Assembly: GCA_963932465.1 (NCBI GenBank)
Contig: OZ010793.1
Span: 255,265,333-255,329,332 of the forward strand
From: Maratus speciosus
Taxonomy: Eukaryota > Arthropoda > Arachnida > Araneae > Salticidae
Direction: 5' to 3'
DNA length: 64,000 nt
Made by a program: the position numbers and the translations under genes. Each line of letters starts with the position of its first letter. The first letter of the stretch is position 1. The notes beneath the pieces were generated by a model, which worked only from the letters and a program-made list of their open reading frames with translations, searched no databases and was not told where the DNA came from. Positions 22,613 to 35,531 of this stretch are shown here, one piece after another.

Positions 22613-24420
22613 CAGGGTTGGGTTTTTGACACGACAGTGGTAAAAACCGTGTTTTTACCGGTTGCTACATTTCTAGATTAATTTTTCCTTGTTGTTCTTG
22701 TTATTACTATTCACAATTACTTTATTAAATTTATTTAAAAGAAGAGAATTTCCTAAATGGGAAAATTTTTTAAATACAAGAGTAAAAGGAAAGAACAATA
22801 TTTGTCATAATCTCCACTAATGTAGATTCTACTAACTGCAATGAACATTAATATTATATGATAATAAAAGGTTATTATAATTATTAAATAACATTCTACA
22901 TACATTTTTAATAAAATACATTAAAATTATTTTAGAGATGCAAAAATGCTGTTATATGGTATGACAATAGTTGTCAAGCATGGACTGTGGCCATTGGATA
23001 AATTTGAATATTCTTAGATATAATATTTGCAAATGCATATCTTATGTATTTCATAAATGCAATTATTGTGATTTTCATTTTCACTTCAATAAGCATAATC
23101 TTAAAATTTTAAATTAATAATTTTTTTATACAAACAAGTAGGACCTGATATCATGTGAAAGCTCATAGACTTAAAATTTAACACATAACAAAACAATATT
23201 TAAGAAAAATCAGAATATAATGTCCTGTTCCTGTATACATTTTACTTAAAATTATTTAGGCATTATTTAAAGTGAATTGAAAGAAATAACACATTGCATA
23301 TTTTTATTACATACATATGGCTGTATGAGTAAAATTCTTTTATCGTTAAAATTATTATTAAATTTAGAGAGATTCTTAAATGTTTTATTTATTTTTTAAT
23401 GCAGTTAACTTTTTAATTTATGGATCTACAATTCTGCTTTAACGCATTCACGCCAGCACAGTGGGTCACACTCGACTGTCTCAGAGTTGTCAAGTCTCCG
23501 GCTTTTTGCACACCACTGTAATTTTAGAGAAAATGTTGTTCCTTTAAATCGCCTAATTGTTCTAATTAAATAAAACGACATTTTCTGTATTAAAATACTG
23601 GAGACTTGCCAGCTCTGAGACAGTCGAGTGTGACCTACCGCGCCGGCGTGAACGTGTTAAAGTAATATTTAATTATTTATTTATTTTAAGGAAATAATTA
23701 AATTACTTAACAAAATAACAAATAATAAATTACTTAACTTAATTTTTAACTATATATTTTTTTTTTCACATGGTTTAAAGTTTATGGATTTGCAATTTTA
23801 ATCTCTACAAGATTTAACTTTGAAGAACAAGTCTTATTCCTTTATCCCAAAAGATGTATGTAATTCTCAACTATCAAAATATATTGTATTTCATTTATTT
23901 ATATATATATTTATTTAAATCAAGATTTGCTATATAGAAATAAAAATAATCAATGAACAGTTTTGATTTAACACTTTAAGAAATCTTACTTCTGAGGAAA
24001 TTTCTGAGAAAGCTATTTAGTTTTAAAGAGTGTAATAAATTCTGCCAAAATTATACACATTTTTTAATCTTACACTTATGGGTTATAGAATTTCTTTAAA
24101 AAATCTAATTTTTACAGAATATGCCAAATAGCTTAAGATTATTATAGAGATCTGCTAACAGAGATGTATATGTATTATTCTAATGCAATTTTTTTTGTTT
24201 TTCTCTGATAGATAAATATACTTCAGAGTCTTTTCGATATTGAATATTTCATGGAAAATAACTTAATACTAAAGACAGAATAAAAAAAGATAATGAAAAA
24301 ACAAACTATTACTAAAAAATGGGTTTTTGACAGTTTTCGACCTTTTTGACAAAGAGGTTTTTGACATGACGGTAAAAACCATGGTAAAAACTGTCATGCG
24401 TCAAAAACTTGCCAACCTTG
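22613..24420. mobile_element. hAT non-autonomous element, 8-bp TSD (CTCAGAAT)
   Basis: The left end CAGGGTTGGGTTTTTGACAC and right end (reverse complement CAAGGTTGGCAAGTTTTTGAC) are flanked by a perfect 8-bp duplication CTCAGAAT at 22605-22612 and 24421-24428, diagnostic of hAT. Subterminal GGTAAAAACC repeats occur at both ends. Its interior is AT-rich and has no transposase. It contains a TTAA-type MITE at 23443-23656. Confidence 0.85.
23443..23656. mobile_element. piggyBac-like MITE, TTAA TSD
   Basis: Flanked by TTAA on both sides (23439-23442, 23657-23660). Inverted repeats of about 60 bases: the left has GTCACACTCGACTGTCTCAG and the right carries its exact inverse; the outer parts TTCACGCC match. 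The length is 214 bases. Confidence 0.75.
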
Positions 24421-24767
24421 CTCAGAATGACCCCTGTGATATGACCATTGGTCACTGCATAAAAAAGTAGATTGTCAATTTTGTATTTAAACTTACGAAA
24501 TCAATAAGCAATATATTGTGAATACTGTGCAGTTTCAGCACTAACAATTAAATTCTAGAGTAAAATTTGTTTTTGAAATGTTTTTCTCTCCAAATTGGAC
24601 ATTAAAAATTGGAATGTGCATACCACATAACGATGCAACACATAAAAACATCGACAAAGGAAAAAAAAAAAAAAAAAAAAAAAAGGCAAATCTTTAAAAT
24701 TTTTTTGACTCCTTGGATTTTTTGGGTACTCCTTGGATTTTTTCTTCCCAACTCTGTATGAACCCTG

Positions 24768-25475
24768 AATTAAACCCAACAGTGCCTTTCTTAGCATTTC
24801 ATATGCCAATGCTTCATGAACAATATAATTTAATGGACTGACTTTTTTCTAATTTTGAATATCTCTGAACCTTGGTCTCATGATCATGAATTTTCATAAC
24901 TCATGCTTTCAAATCATGGATAATAAAAATACCAGAGCGTCAGTTAATTTACTGATCATGCATGTCATAAAGAAAATAAACGATGTTTAAATTCAAATCC
25001 TACATATATATATAATATTAAGGATTAGGCTGTTTCTAAATGCATTGACAAAATAATTGATACGAATTCACTCTTCACATTAACGACTTCGGCTGAAGTT
25101 TTCACAACTAAATATGCATATTTTTTCACAAAATTTTAAGGAAGTTTTGGATATAGTTATATTTGTAATCTATTAAAATTTAACTACTGAAATAGGCCAA
25201 ATGGCAAAAGAAAAGTCAACTAAGAAGCCATTTTTTTAATCCCTAAATATCAATATTTTTTGTCAATTGCACACATGCTACAAAAACATTGATTTTAACG
25301 ACTAAAAAATTTCAAAGAGTTTGAATGATAACGATTATTATTTTTTTTTTTACTTTTAAAATACTGGACACATGCCCCCCCCCCTCCCCCCTCCTTCCCT
25401 TTTTCCAGCATATTTCAATATTGCACACTGAGTCCAAAAAATCAATACTCCAAAGAAAATACTAAATAGCATATA
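24768..25475. other. Intron DNA, no gene seen
   Basis: AT-rich with a short (TA)n tract near 25004-25015 and a C-rich run near 25374-25392; possibly older hAT-derived sequence continuing from 20030. Confidence 0.4.
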
Positions 25476-26856
25476 CAGACCTGCCAACTGCTACGAAAAA
25501 ATTGTAGTTGCTACGATTTGGACCTATAAAATACGATGCTATGAAAATCGGTCTTAAACTACGATTTTTTGCAAAAAACACAAATGCATTTTTTGTTTCT
25601 AGTTGCTATTTTTATCCCGAACAGCATATTTTTCAAGAGGGATTCTGTTCCGAGATTTCCAAAATTTCAAATTATTCATTTCCGAAAGCCATTAGTCCGA
25701 AAATTCGGTCAGTAAAAAATTTTTGGAAGGGAAGGGGGGTGTTTCTTTGAGAGGCAAGGTTTGAAATAGTGTGCAAAGTCGCAAGATTTGCGATAAACTA
25801 TCGCGAATTTAGACAAATGACTGTGTAACAAAAAATCAATTTCATCAGTTGGCTGCAGAAGAAAATAAATTTCGTCAAAGGATTATGGTAAAAACGTGAA
25901 TTTTGTCAAAATATCACAGAAAGAAAACGTGAATTTCGTCAAAAGATCAGTAAGAAAATGCAAATTTCATCAAAAGATCAGTAAGAAAATGCAAATTTCA
26001 TCGAAAGATCAGTAAGAAAATGCAAATTTCATCGAAAGATCAGTAAGAAAATGCAAATTTCATCGAAAGATCAGTAAGAAAATGCAAATTTCATCGAAAG
26101 ATCAGTAAGAAAATGCAAATTTCATCGAAAGATCAGTAAGAAAATGCAAATTTTACCGAAAGATCAGTAAGAAAACGCAAATTTTACCGAAAGATCAGTA
26201 AGAAAATGCAGAAAATGCAAATTTTACCGAAAGATCAGTAAGAAAACGCAAATTTTACCGAATGATCAGTAAGAAAACGCAAATTTTACCGAAAGATCAG
26301 TAAGAAAACGCAAATTTTACCGAAAGATCAGTAAGAAAACGCAAATTTTACCGAAAGATCAGTAAGAAAACGCAAATTTTACCGAAAGATCAGTAAGAAA
26401 ACGCAAATTTTACCGAAAGATCACAGAAAGAAAACACTAATTTTGTCAAAGGATCGTGGTAAAAAACGCAAATTTCGTCAAATTTCATGGTAAAAAGTAC
26501 AGATTTCAACAAAGAATCGTGATAGAAAAATGGCAATTACGATTGTGGGGAAAAATTGTGAATATCCTGAAATGATCGTGGGAAAAAAATCGCGAATTTC
26601 GTCAAAATTTACTGCACTGGGCTAAAAAATTGGAACCTGGCTCCTTTTACAAATGTAAAATAAAAGCTGCGAAACGAAAAGAAACTCGTATAATAATTTT
26701 CAGAGGAAAAAAATTACTATATTGAGTTGAAACTGAAACCTTATTCCTTTTACAAATGTCAAAAGATGGCTGTGTAACACGAAAAACCAACCAACCTTCA
26801 GATTAATTCAAGTTTTGTGTGCTACAATTTCTCCTTTTCAAAGGTTGGCAGGTCTG
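25476..26856 (+). mobile_element. Array-bearing TIR element (CAGACCTGCCAAC), 6-bp TSD
   Basis: Perfect 13-bp terminal inverted repeats, CAGACCTGCCAAC, are flanked by CATATA (left) and CGTATA (right), a 6-bp duplication with one mismatch. Inside lies a TTCCGAAA-rich module (25640-25710) related to 21450-21530, then a tandem array at 25855-26600 of units like GATCAGTAAGAAAATGCAAA + TTTCATCGAAA (31 bases; at least 16 copies). No coding capacity beyond array read-through. Confidence 0.75.
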
Positions 26857-27110
26857 CGTATACTTTCAATTCTATTTGCAACACTGCAAACAGTTTCAAA
26901 AAATATAAAAATTAACCCTTTGAAAAAATTCATTCCCAAAAGTCACTTTTCATTGTATCCGCACTTTTTGGCATAGGATTAACATTACAAAGCACTTGAT
27001 TTAAAAAATTGCCATAAAAGTATTTCAGAAATTTTAAAATATGAGTTTCTATTTCTAATTTTTCTTCTTATGTATAAGAATTTGAAATTCTAATTAATGG
27101 ATTATTTTAG

Positions 27111-27260
27111 GCTGCTCGGCGAGAGATGGAACGTCAAAGGCAGTTAGAATGGGAAAAACAGAGACGACAAGAATTAATATCGCAACGCCAAAAAGAACAA
27201 GAAGCTGTTTGTCATCTGAAAAACTTAAATAAAAATCTTACTTTCGAGTTGGAGCAGTTG
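27111..27260 (+). CDS. Intersectin coiled-coil exon 2 of 5 in window
   Basis: Exactly 50 codons, phase 0 at both ends, between TTATTTTAG and the consensus donor gtaagt. It encodes [20 protein letters not shown] and ends in FELEQL. The [20 protein letters not shown] signature is that of the animal intersectin coiled-coil, and the FELE ending matches the same region. This is the exon on which the gene call mainly rests. It lies 21.3 kb after the previous exon. Confidence 0.9.
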
Positions 27261-27494
27261 GTAAGTAAAATTTTTGCTGAATCCTTGATTTAGAAATTTA
27301 AAACATCTGTGTGTGTGTGTGTGTGTGTGCACGTGAGGTACATGGTGACGAAAGTCAGTTATTTCTCTTTTGCCGTTGGTAACAAGTGGTTTGTGAGAAT
27401 AAAAATATGGCAATTTTCGCTAATTGTTTAAAATTAAGAAATCTAATCAAGATATCGATTTGAAAATTTCAGAGCAAATGTAGAAATTTATCCA

Positions 27495-27542
<48 letters not shown>

Positions 27543-27904
27543 CTTAAATCTGCAATTTTTCATAATTTAAGCGGGAAATTTTCTAAAACGTAAAAACAGG
27601 TTACTTGAAGGCATGATTTTTTAAAGGATTTGTAATTGAACAGCTTTTTATTTTTCCGGCAAATTATTATATATTTTATTATTATTATTCACAAGTTATT
27701 CATAATGCATACTATTGTCTTGATAAATTAAATTCTAATTTAATTTGTAAACTTGTAAAAAAACCCCATCAAAACTGTTTGCAAACTTTGAAAATTTTCT
27801 GCGAATGGTGTTCGCGTGTTCGTCTATATTATCTGACTCTGCTCAAGGGTATAAAGAAACCCACATACGTGTCAAACACATAACCCTTTTTGGCAGTCGG
27901 GTAA

Positions 27905-28670
27905 AAATAGATGTGATGGTTATGTTTTTAACTTTCAATAATTGGTTCTTATGTATTTATCAGTGCTGAATCCAAAAATGACTTCCATTTTTTACCATAC
28001 CATCACGTCAGGATTTTTCACAAATCGCAAATTTTTAAATTTTTTTTAAAGTAGAAATATTGCTACTATAAAATAGACGTAACTTTGTTTTCATCTGTTT
28101 GCTTATACTATGCATTTTTACAGTTAAACATGTAAAATATTGTGTATTTAAAAGCCTTACAATTTTATTCAATGTGTGGAAGTTTCTTTGAACCGCTCTT
28201 GATCTGCTTAGCGCTTTTCCTTTTATCTTTTCTATGGGGTTCATCTCAGTAAGCTTTTTTTATTTTGGTGGTTGATTAAGGCTAGGAAATTTGTCACAGA
28301 TGCATTTTAAACATTTAATTTCTTTTGTTAAGACTTTGAAAAATTGCTTTGAGAGATTTTCTCTATTTTTTTACTTTTTAGCTTTGAAATTTACAATTTG
28401 TTAAAATCCTATGTAATGGTTAAAAATGAAGGTCATTTTCAGATTCAGCGCTAAAAAAATACATAAAAATCAATTATCAAAAGTTTAAAAAAACAATTAT
28501 CACATCTATTTTATAGTATCAGATTTTTGCTGTTTTTAATTTTTGAAATGTACAATTTGCGAAAAATTCTGACGTGATGGTTATAAATAAAGGTCATTTT
28601 CAGATTTAGTGTTAAAAAATACATAAAATGAATTATCAAAAGTTAAAAAAAATAATCATCGCAGGCTTGT
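27905..28670. repeat. Three copies of a repeat of about 130 bases, one inverted
   Basis: A block containing CTGACGTGATGG, AGGTCATTTTCAGATT and AATTATCAAAAGTT occurs directly at about 28385-28515 and 28548-28670, and inverted at about 27905-28035. The pair of opposite copies could fold into a hairpin. Confidence 0.5.
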
Positions 28671-29040
28671 GTTATTAACATTGTTAAAACTTCACTAAAA
28701 CTAAAAAAAAAAAAAAATAAGATAAATAATTATCATACAAGAGTAAAATGAAAAAGGGAAAAAAAAATGCATTCAATAAATAAATTCTGTTATGTTTTTA
28801 ATTTTCCGACCTAATAAATAACAAAAACCCATATTTTGAGGAGAGGGGAGGGGGGCTGGCGGATTATATAATAAGAGTGTTGGTTAGCCGAGTATTTTGG
28901 TTAATCGGACATTGGATGATTGAGTCTAATATTTTAAAATCACATTAATTATTTCATATTCATTTAATAATTAGCCACAAGAAATGATTTGATCAACAGA
29001 AATTATGACTACGTTGATTATATGTCACTCGGCATCTCAC

Positions 29041-29094
29041 TGTCCCCCCCCCCCCCCCCCCCCAAAAAAAAAAAAATTATCTGGATCCGCCCCT
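29041..29094 (-). mobile_element. hAT-like terminus (CAGGGGCGGATCCAG), single end
   Basis: In reverse complement the segment begins CAGGGGCGGATCCAGATAAT followed by T and G runs, a common hAT-type terminus. The opposite end was not found, so this is a fragment or the partner end has decayed. Confidence 0.4.
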
Positions 29095-30280
29095 GAATTA
29101 ACATAAACGCTTGATATTCAAATATCTCTGATGGTATTGTGAAATATTGCAAACTAAATTTTGATGGATTCTAATTGTATTTAATGAAATCTTCTCCACA
29201 GAAAACTTAATTACATCAAACAAAGTTGCGGTAATGCAGATATTTCGTACAATTTATGATAAACGATAAGCTAATATGCAGCTTAATATAAGAACAAGAA
29301 AATAATACACTTGTATAGTGATTGAATTTATGTTTCAGTAAAGTAGCCAATGCCTGCAATTAAAATCGAAGTCAGGCTAATGTGATAATAGCAGAAAACT
29401 GGTTTTTAATGCTATAAATCTAACATAGTTTTGTTTTGTATTATTTCATTGGGACAGCTTATGTTTTGTAACTTTGTATGTTTTAAAAGAATCATAAATA
29501 ACATAGCTGCTGTTTCTAACATCCAAGGGGGGAAAAAAGCATTATGATTTAATTTCATTAAATAAACTCATTCGATTAACTGGTGATTCAACTTACAAGC
29601 GATCAACATTATGTGATGAAAGAAAAAGTACTGGTTTAAGAAAAAAAAAAAAAAGAGAGAATGTGAGAGAATTTTTATACTATCATAAAATATTTGTTTT
29701 ATGAATTCAAATGCACAATTTTGTAATAATATTTAAAAAATCGTCTATTAAACCCAAAAAGTTTCTTATAAAAGGAATTAACTCTTGATATTTATAATTC
29801 AGGTTTTAAAAATAAAAATGTTTATTTTATGAATATGATGTTGCCTTGCTCACTTTATTTTTATTATGTGGCAACAGGATACCTATATATTTCTCTCCAT
29901 TTCATATGCTAAGTTTAAAGAAATTAAGTTATTTTGATAATTTTTATTTTGGCTAATCACAGAATCGATGATGGTATTAATCCCCTTTGCAATGAGCATT
30001 GTGTATATGTGACATAGGTTTACATACAATTCTTAATTTTTTGTGCCAATACTTTCAAATAGTAATTTTTACCTTATTTAATCACAGAATTTCTATTCAG
30101 AAATACTTCTAACAAATATTTAAAAATCGTTTACAAGGTATTCACCATGAAAGGATTGAAAAATATAGATAATGTTGGATGTATACATTTCATGATTTTT
30201 TTCCTTTTGCATTTTATGTGATTTGTAAATTTCAAACTTTCTTTGTTAATTATTACTTTTATGTTTTGTCCTATTTTCAG

Positions 30281-30421
30281 TCTAACAAAATAAATGAATT
30301 GAATGAAAGAATATCTGATACTCGAAAACGAGTAACTGAAGTCAAATCATCTATCGATGATATGCGAACGGAGAGAGATACCAAATTATCTGAAATGAAC
30401 AATGTCAAGGCAAAAATAAAA
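30281..30421 (+). CDS. Intersectin coiled-coil exon 3 of 5 in window
   Basis: 47 codons, phase 0 at both ends, between CTATTTTCAG and gtatgt. It encodes SNKINELNERISDTRKRVTE through SEMNNVKAKIK, which has heptad-like spacing of Leu/Ile/Val/Met among charged residues. It continues the coiled-coil of the previous exon in frame and is followed by a 94-base intron. Confidence 0.85.
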
Positions 30422-30515
30422 GTATGTATGTATTATATTTTTAAACGTATTGAATGTAATTAAAAATATGTTATTGCCCCATAGTTGCAAATATATAACT
30501 TTTTTTTTCTTTTAG

Positions 30516-30603
30516 GAAATGAATGACCGCTTATTAATACTTTCTCAGGAAAAAATTAGCATGTCAGCCCAGTTATCTTCAATAATGCAGTCCAATCCAA
30601 CCA
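30516..30603 (+). CDS. Intersectin coiled-coil exon 4 of 5 in window
   Basis: 29 codons plus one base (EMNDRLLILSQEKISMSAQL then SSIMQSNPT), between CTTTTAG and the donor gtgaga. Upstream is a 94-base intron with a T-rich tract. The final single base A joins GT at the start of the exon at 53420 to make a serine codon, which supports the pairing across a 22.8-kb intron. In other intersectins the corresponding stretch (leucine-rich, then a Q/N/S-rich linker) precedes a further helix, as here. Confidence 0.8.
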
Positions 30604-31258
30604 GTGAGATTTAATTTTATATATTTTAATGTTTTTGTTGATTGGTTCTAAATATTTTGTATGCTTCAACAGAAAAATGCTTCATCCGAAAAGATAATAA
30701 ATAAGGCTAGGTCAAATGAGTTTAGAAGATAAAGACTATCAAAGTCCCTTAATATTTTTTTACTTATATTTGAAGTATGTTCTGGGTTTACTTTGGGGTA
30801 TAACACTGTTCTTCTTGATCAGAATGGGATGTTTTTCTGCAATGGATGCAATTTCACTGTCATGTTGACCATATTAAATTACTGCAATAAGTTTTTCCAA
30901 TATTAAGCCACTCTGCATCCTAAATTTTCTTTTTATTGATTCCCTAGTGGAAAGCCATTGTTTTTTAACGTAGGTTTATGACAGAGAACCCACTTCCTCT
31001 ATCCTGTTCATAGAATCAAAAAAATATTCTTTTTTATGCTGATTTAGAAGAAAGTTGCATATTTGGGAACCTCTGAAATTTAATTTTTATTGTTAAGAAT
31101 ATGGAATACACATACACCAGAATACTGAAACTTACTGAAACTTCCCAATGATTTTCAAACAATGTTAAACTATTGACTTGTGTTTTGCATTGGAAAATTC
31201 CATTTGAAGTCGACCCACAACCACACCACAAAGAAGGAAAAAAAAAATATCTTAGAAC
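30604..31258. other. Intersectin intron before the array/Copia complex
   Basis: No gene or clear repeat is seen in 30604-31258. Confidence 0.5.
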
Positions 31259-31270
31259 CAGTGATGGAAC

Positions 31271-32316
31271 TGTTAGGGATTAGCACTAATACCAATTCCC
31301 CAACATCTTACACTTGTAACACTGATTAAAAATTATGTTGATAAAGCAGAGTTCAACAGTGGAAGTAGATCAGAGGATGGATTTCTAAAAATATGTAAAT
31401 GAGAAAAATTATGAAGTACGTTGAATGAAGAAATGTTAAAAAGTGGATGAAGTAAATTGACAGATGAGATAAAGCTCCAGGCTTAAACTTCTTTTATTAA
31501 GATCCAAAGTTCACAGTAAAATATCTTGATAAAAACAGTCTTTAAAAATAAACCAAATATTGATGAATAAACCATGAATCACTTTAAATCAAAACAGCCA
31601 TTTTTAAACACTTTAACTTAGAAGCCATGAAGAACAGAAAAGCTTAAATATCGTAACTTTAAAAGATGATTTTAAAAACAGAACGAAAAATAAAAATAAG
31701 CCGCATGATTTTTAAATGTTTACCACAAGATCAAATACAGCATCCCGAGAACGCTTAAAGCAATTCTCGTATCGAGAACATTGGTAGATAAAACAAGTAA
31801 GTAACATTTCCTTCCAACTAACCCCTTTAAATACAGCAGCTGGAACGGCACGTGTCGACACGCCCACTCTCCAGAATGATCTACGAGATGGTGATTTGCC
31901 GGTGACGAACTACGTCAACTAATTCATTCATAAATCCGTTCCCGCCATCTGTCGGGAGAAAAGTACACCACGTCATACGCTCTCGTAAATTCTACCATGT
32001 CGCGTGAAAAACGTAAACATCTGCAGTTGTAAAAATAAAGATACGGCGTTATCAATGAACTGTAACTAAAGAAACATAAAGCTGAATAAATAACTAAAGG
32101 ATTAAAAGAATGAACGCAAGATAAAAGGTGAGTTTAATTTCAGAATACTTTTAAATACAGAATACTTTATACTTATACTATTTAAATGAAATGATCTTAA
32201 TAAAAATAAAAATTATAAATAAAGAACTGTAAATTATACTACCAGGGTTAATGTACTATTGAAAATAATTAGAGGCATTGAGAACTGGGAAATAAGCTTG
32301 TTAACACTTCTTAACA
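31271..32316 (-). repeat. Copia 1 3' LTR
   Basis: 1046 bases; the minus-strand start is TGTTAAGAAGTG and its end is CCCTAACA. Same length and apparently the same sequence as 38669-39714. Confidence 0.92.
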
Positions 32317-33953
32317 AGTGCCCCCCCTCTCAATGTCTCAATCGAAAACGAAAAATAAAAGATCTAAAAATCTTCACTGACCATGGAACACCTTCTTTCT
32401 ATAAAAACGGATAAAAACAATGAACAAAACTAAACGAAATATTAATCCTAACACTTAACATGAGAAATGCCTGATAATGGCTAACAACTAACAAGAAATA
32501 AGCATTAATAAACTCCCAATGCTTTAAATTTAACAACTAACATTAAAAACCGAGAAATGCCCAACAAAAATTTCCAAACGAAATCCCACCAATTAACCAC
32601 CAAAAACTTCAAAGTCAAAAGCCAAAAGATCCAGCATAAAAACTTGCCTAAATCCATTCATGGCCTCTTTACAAAAATTCAAAATTTAAATTTCTAACAA
32701 TATAAACACAATTCAAACATTTAACAAATTGAAAAATATCACAATGAAAAATCAACATACGTACCAACTTATAAAAGTAACGTTTCAATTTGAAACTATA
32801 CATACTAGCCAACTCCGTCATCTTGACCACAGCTAAATATGCAAATTTATACAAAACTTAAATAACTTTTATTTAACAAGAACAAAGATAGAAAAATTAA
32901 CTAGAGTAGCTTCATCAGTCTCTCCCAGTAGCTTCCAAAATCCAGTAAAAATGACAAACTTAAGCAATAACTTGGCATCTGATTAATAAGACATAACAAT
33001 AAATAGCTGTACACTTATCCATCTACAGACAACATCTTACAGCAATATCCATTTTCTCTACCTACATTCGCACAAGTATTCACATTGAAGATATCAGATG
33101 CCTGCAAATAAAAAGATCTATTAGAAACAACATAATCAACACAAAAATAGTCCATTATCATAAGATATATTCCTGTAACAAAACTTCTATATAAATATAA
33201 CAGTACCAAATCCAACTTAAGACTTAACAAAGGTATAACAACTTTAAAAACATAAAACCTCAAAAAAAACTATTGCTACAAAGGAGAGAAACTGGATTTT
33301 CTAAACAAAAATTCATATTCTTAATTTCTATTACTTTAACTTTAATATAACATATATTTAAACTTCAAACAGCTTAATCAGAAACTTTAAACTATTAAAA
33401 AGATATATCCAAATATTTTAAAAATTAAGTTACATATACTTCTCTCAACCAGCTGATAAACGGGGACTAGTGACATTCTCATATATAAAAACTAGGGACT
33501 CACAAAATCAAAAATACAATGCCCGCAGCAGATCCGCCAGTGGCGGTTACCTCTCACACAAACTACCTCAGAAAGTTCTCTGGCATTTGTCTCCCAAGGG
33601 ACCACCCACCCGAAACGGTACTGTGGGCTGCTCGAACCCCCAAGAATAGAATGGTAAGAGGCACCATTTCCACCATTGGATGGGAATTAAATGTTTAACA
33701 GCTAGACGAAAAAGGTAATGAAAAACAATTGTGATCAAGAGACTTCATAAAAAGCTAGATAAAAACTTGCTAAACATCGTTTGCCTAAACCATGTAAATG
33801 GCTATGGCCACTCACCACGTACACAGGATTACAAACTTTATACATCTTAATACACGTAAATCTTATACTGAAGGAAAATGGTGGTACGCAGTATGATTTC
33901 TAAAAAAAACTTCAAACAGAAATCTAAAAACAATCTGAAAAACTATTTAAACA
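32317..33953 (-). other. Copia 1 post-pol region and polypurine tract
   Basis: The polypurine tract AGAGGGGGGG (minus, 32321-32330) is next to the 3' LTR. Between it and the end of the RNase H frame is 1.6 kb with no large frame. The longest minus frame is 82 codons (33015-33263, hydrophobic N-terminal half), and nothing in it is recognisable. This is much longer than the 249-base equivalent of Copia 2. It could be an accessory region or captured host DNA. Confidence 0.6.
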
Positions 33954-35531
33954 TTAAAAACCTGTATCAAATACAGTTCTAACAAAAATTAACAGATCGT
34001 GTTTGGTCTGAGGCTTCGTAAAGACATCACTGAGGTTTGACTTACTAGGAATATATTCTAAATCAAAAGCTTCACTGTAAATTAAATCCCTAATAAAAAA
34101 TAACTTGACATCTATATGACGAGATTTATAGTTTTCTATAGGTGATTTTACAAAATTAATGGCCGCCTGGTTATCTGCATAAAGCTTCGACTTGATACCT
34201 AAATCGCGTATGATTGCTCTATCCCGACACTCCTGCAGGATCCGGTCAAACCAAACCAGGTTTTTGGAGGCCTCAGTCATGGCGACAAATTCCGACTCCA
34301 TTGTGGATAAACTGACGCACCTTTCTTTAAAGGTACGCCAGTCCACGGGGGAACTGCCGACCATGACTATTTGCCCACCAACCGATGTTCGGTCATCCCG
34401 ATTCGCCGCAAAATCAGCGTCAGAAAAGGCAACCAACTTCTCCTCGTTACACCGTAACCGGAGATGGTAGTGTCGGGTATACTTTAAATAACCAAGCAAC
34501 CGTAATAACCCGTCCCAATGTGAAATACCCGGATTAGACTGAAACTGACTATATATATTAACCGCATAACTAATATCTGGCCTGGTTCTACTGGCAATGA
34601 ATGATAAACAACCCAGTAAGCTTCTGTAAGGAAAACGAGCCATGTACCCCTTTTCGGAATCAGAAGAAGGACAATTAACTTTAGATAATATAACACCCTT
34701 ACTAATAGGGAGAGATGAAATAGGAATTCGAAAATTCTTAAATTTATCACACACCTCATCAATATAACTAGACTGGTGTATACATAATGAATTCCCCTTT
34801 TCAACAAATTCGACCCCTAAAAGTTTACGTGTTCTTCCTAAAAGCTTGATGTCAAAATTCTTTCCAAGCAAATCCAGGATTATGTCAATCTTCTTCTTAA
34901 ATTTTCCAAAAACTACGAAGTCATCAACGTATAGTAGCAGAACTATATCAGAATCAAAAAGGTAAGTACAGTTACATGACTCAAATTTCCTAAAACCAAT
35001 CTTTAATAAAACTTTATGGATCTCATAATACCACTCCCGGCCACTTTGATGCAGCCCATACAGCGCCCGATCCAGTTTGCAATACATATGCTCTTTACCG
35101 GGGATAACGAAACCGGGCGGTTGTGACATAAAAACAGACTCCCGTAGCGGGGCGTATAGGTAGGCGCTTGTTACGTCACACTGAACGTGTGACCATCCGC
35201 AACACGATACTAAGAGGGAAAAGAAAAATCGAATCACTCCAAAGTTTACAACAGGGCTGAAGGACTCCTCATACGATTCGCCCTTCACTTGTTTAAATCC
35301 CTGGGCCACCAAACGGGCCTTAAAACGAGCGATTCGTCCTCTTTCGTCCCTCTTGACCGTGTATACCCACCGACAGCCCACTGGGGTCACGTTTCCTGGC
35401 AAATTTTCCAAATGCCAAACCGACCGTTCGTTCATAACCCCGATTTCCTTTCGCATTGCATCAAACCACATCGCACGCTGCGGAGAATTCTGAGCCTGCT
35501 TAAAAGATTTAGGAATTATTATATTGTCTAG
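33954..35531 (-). CDS. Copia 1 reverse transcriptase and RNase H (after TGA)
   Basis: The same frame as the upstream gag-protease-integrase frame, separated from it only by one TGA. Counting from its first Met (35471) it has 505 codons. Reverse transcriptase: RWVYTVKRDERG-type start, KARLVAQGF, then LLLYVDDFVV (YVDD at about residues 181-184). RNase H: SDADFAANRDDR, STMESEF, YADNQAA and a C-terminal SDVFTKPQ. Without readthrough it would need its own initiation. It is homologous to the C-terminal third of the Copia 2 polyprotein. Confidence 0.9.
   Translation of the reverse strand, partial: LDNIIIPKSFKQAQNSPQRAMWFDAMRKEIGVMNERSVWHLENLPGNVTPVGCRWVYTVKRDERGRIARFKARLVAQGFKQVKGESYEESFSPVVNFGVIRFFFSLLVSCCGWSHVQCDVTSAYLYAPLRESVFMSQPPGFVIPGKEHMYCKLDRALYGLHQSGREWYYEIHKVLLKIGFRKFESCNCTYLFDSDIVLLLYVDDFVVFGKFKKKIDIILDLLGKNFDIKLLGRTRKLLGVEFVEKGNSLCIHQSSYIDEVCDKFKNFRIPISSLPISKGVILSKVNCPSSDSEKGYMARFPYRSLLGCLSFIASRTRPDISYAVNIYSQFQSNPGISHWDGLLRLLGYLKYTRHYHLRLRCNEEKLVAFSDADFAANRDDRTSVGGQIVMVGSSPVDWRTFKERCVSLSTMESEFVAMTEASKNLVWFDRILQECRDRAIIRDLGIKSKLYADNQAAINFVKSPIENYKSRHIDVKLFFIRDLIYSEAFDLEYIPSKSNLSDVFTKPQTKHDLLIFVRTVFDTGF

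Larger units (their letters stand above)
27261..30280. other. Intersectin intron (about 3.0 kb)
   Basis: Holds (GT)n tracts at about 27309-27328 and 27511-27538, three copies of a repeat of about 130 bases (see 27905-28670), a poly-C run with a hAT-like end near 29041-29094 and an A-run at 28706-28718. No other gene is seen. Confidence 0.6.

Noticed and set aside
24555..24809. 84-codon minus frame with a poly-Phe stretch
   Set aside because: It runs through an A-run and the terminal repeats of the 20031-24767 element; no domain.
25979..26420. CRISPR array
   Set aside because: The 31-base units are contiguous tandem repeats without unique spacers, in a eukaryotic intron with no cas genes.
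32317..33953. Envelope-like gene after pol in Copia 1
   Set aside because: Only short frames are present, without signal peptide plus transmembrane arrangement or glycoprotein features that I can defend.
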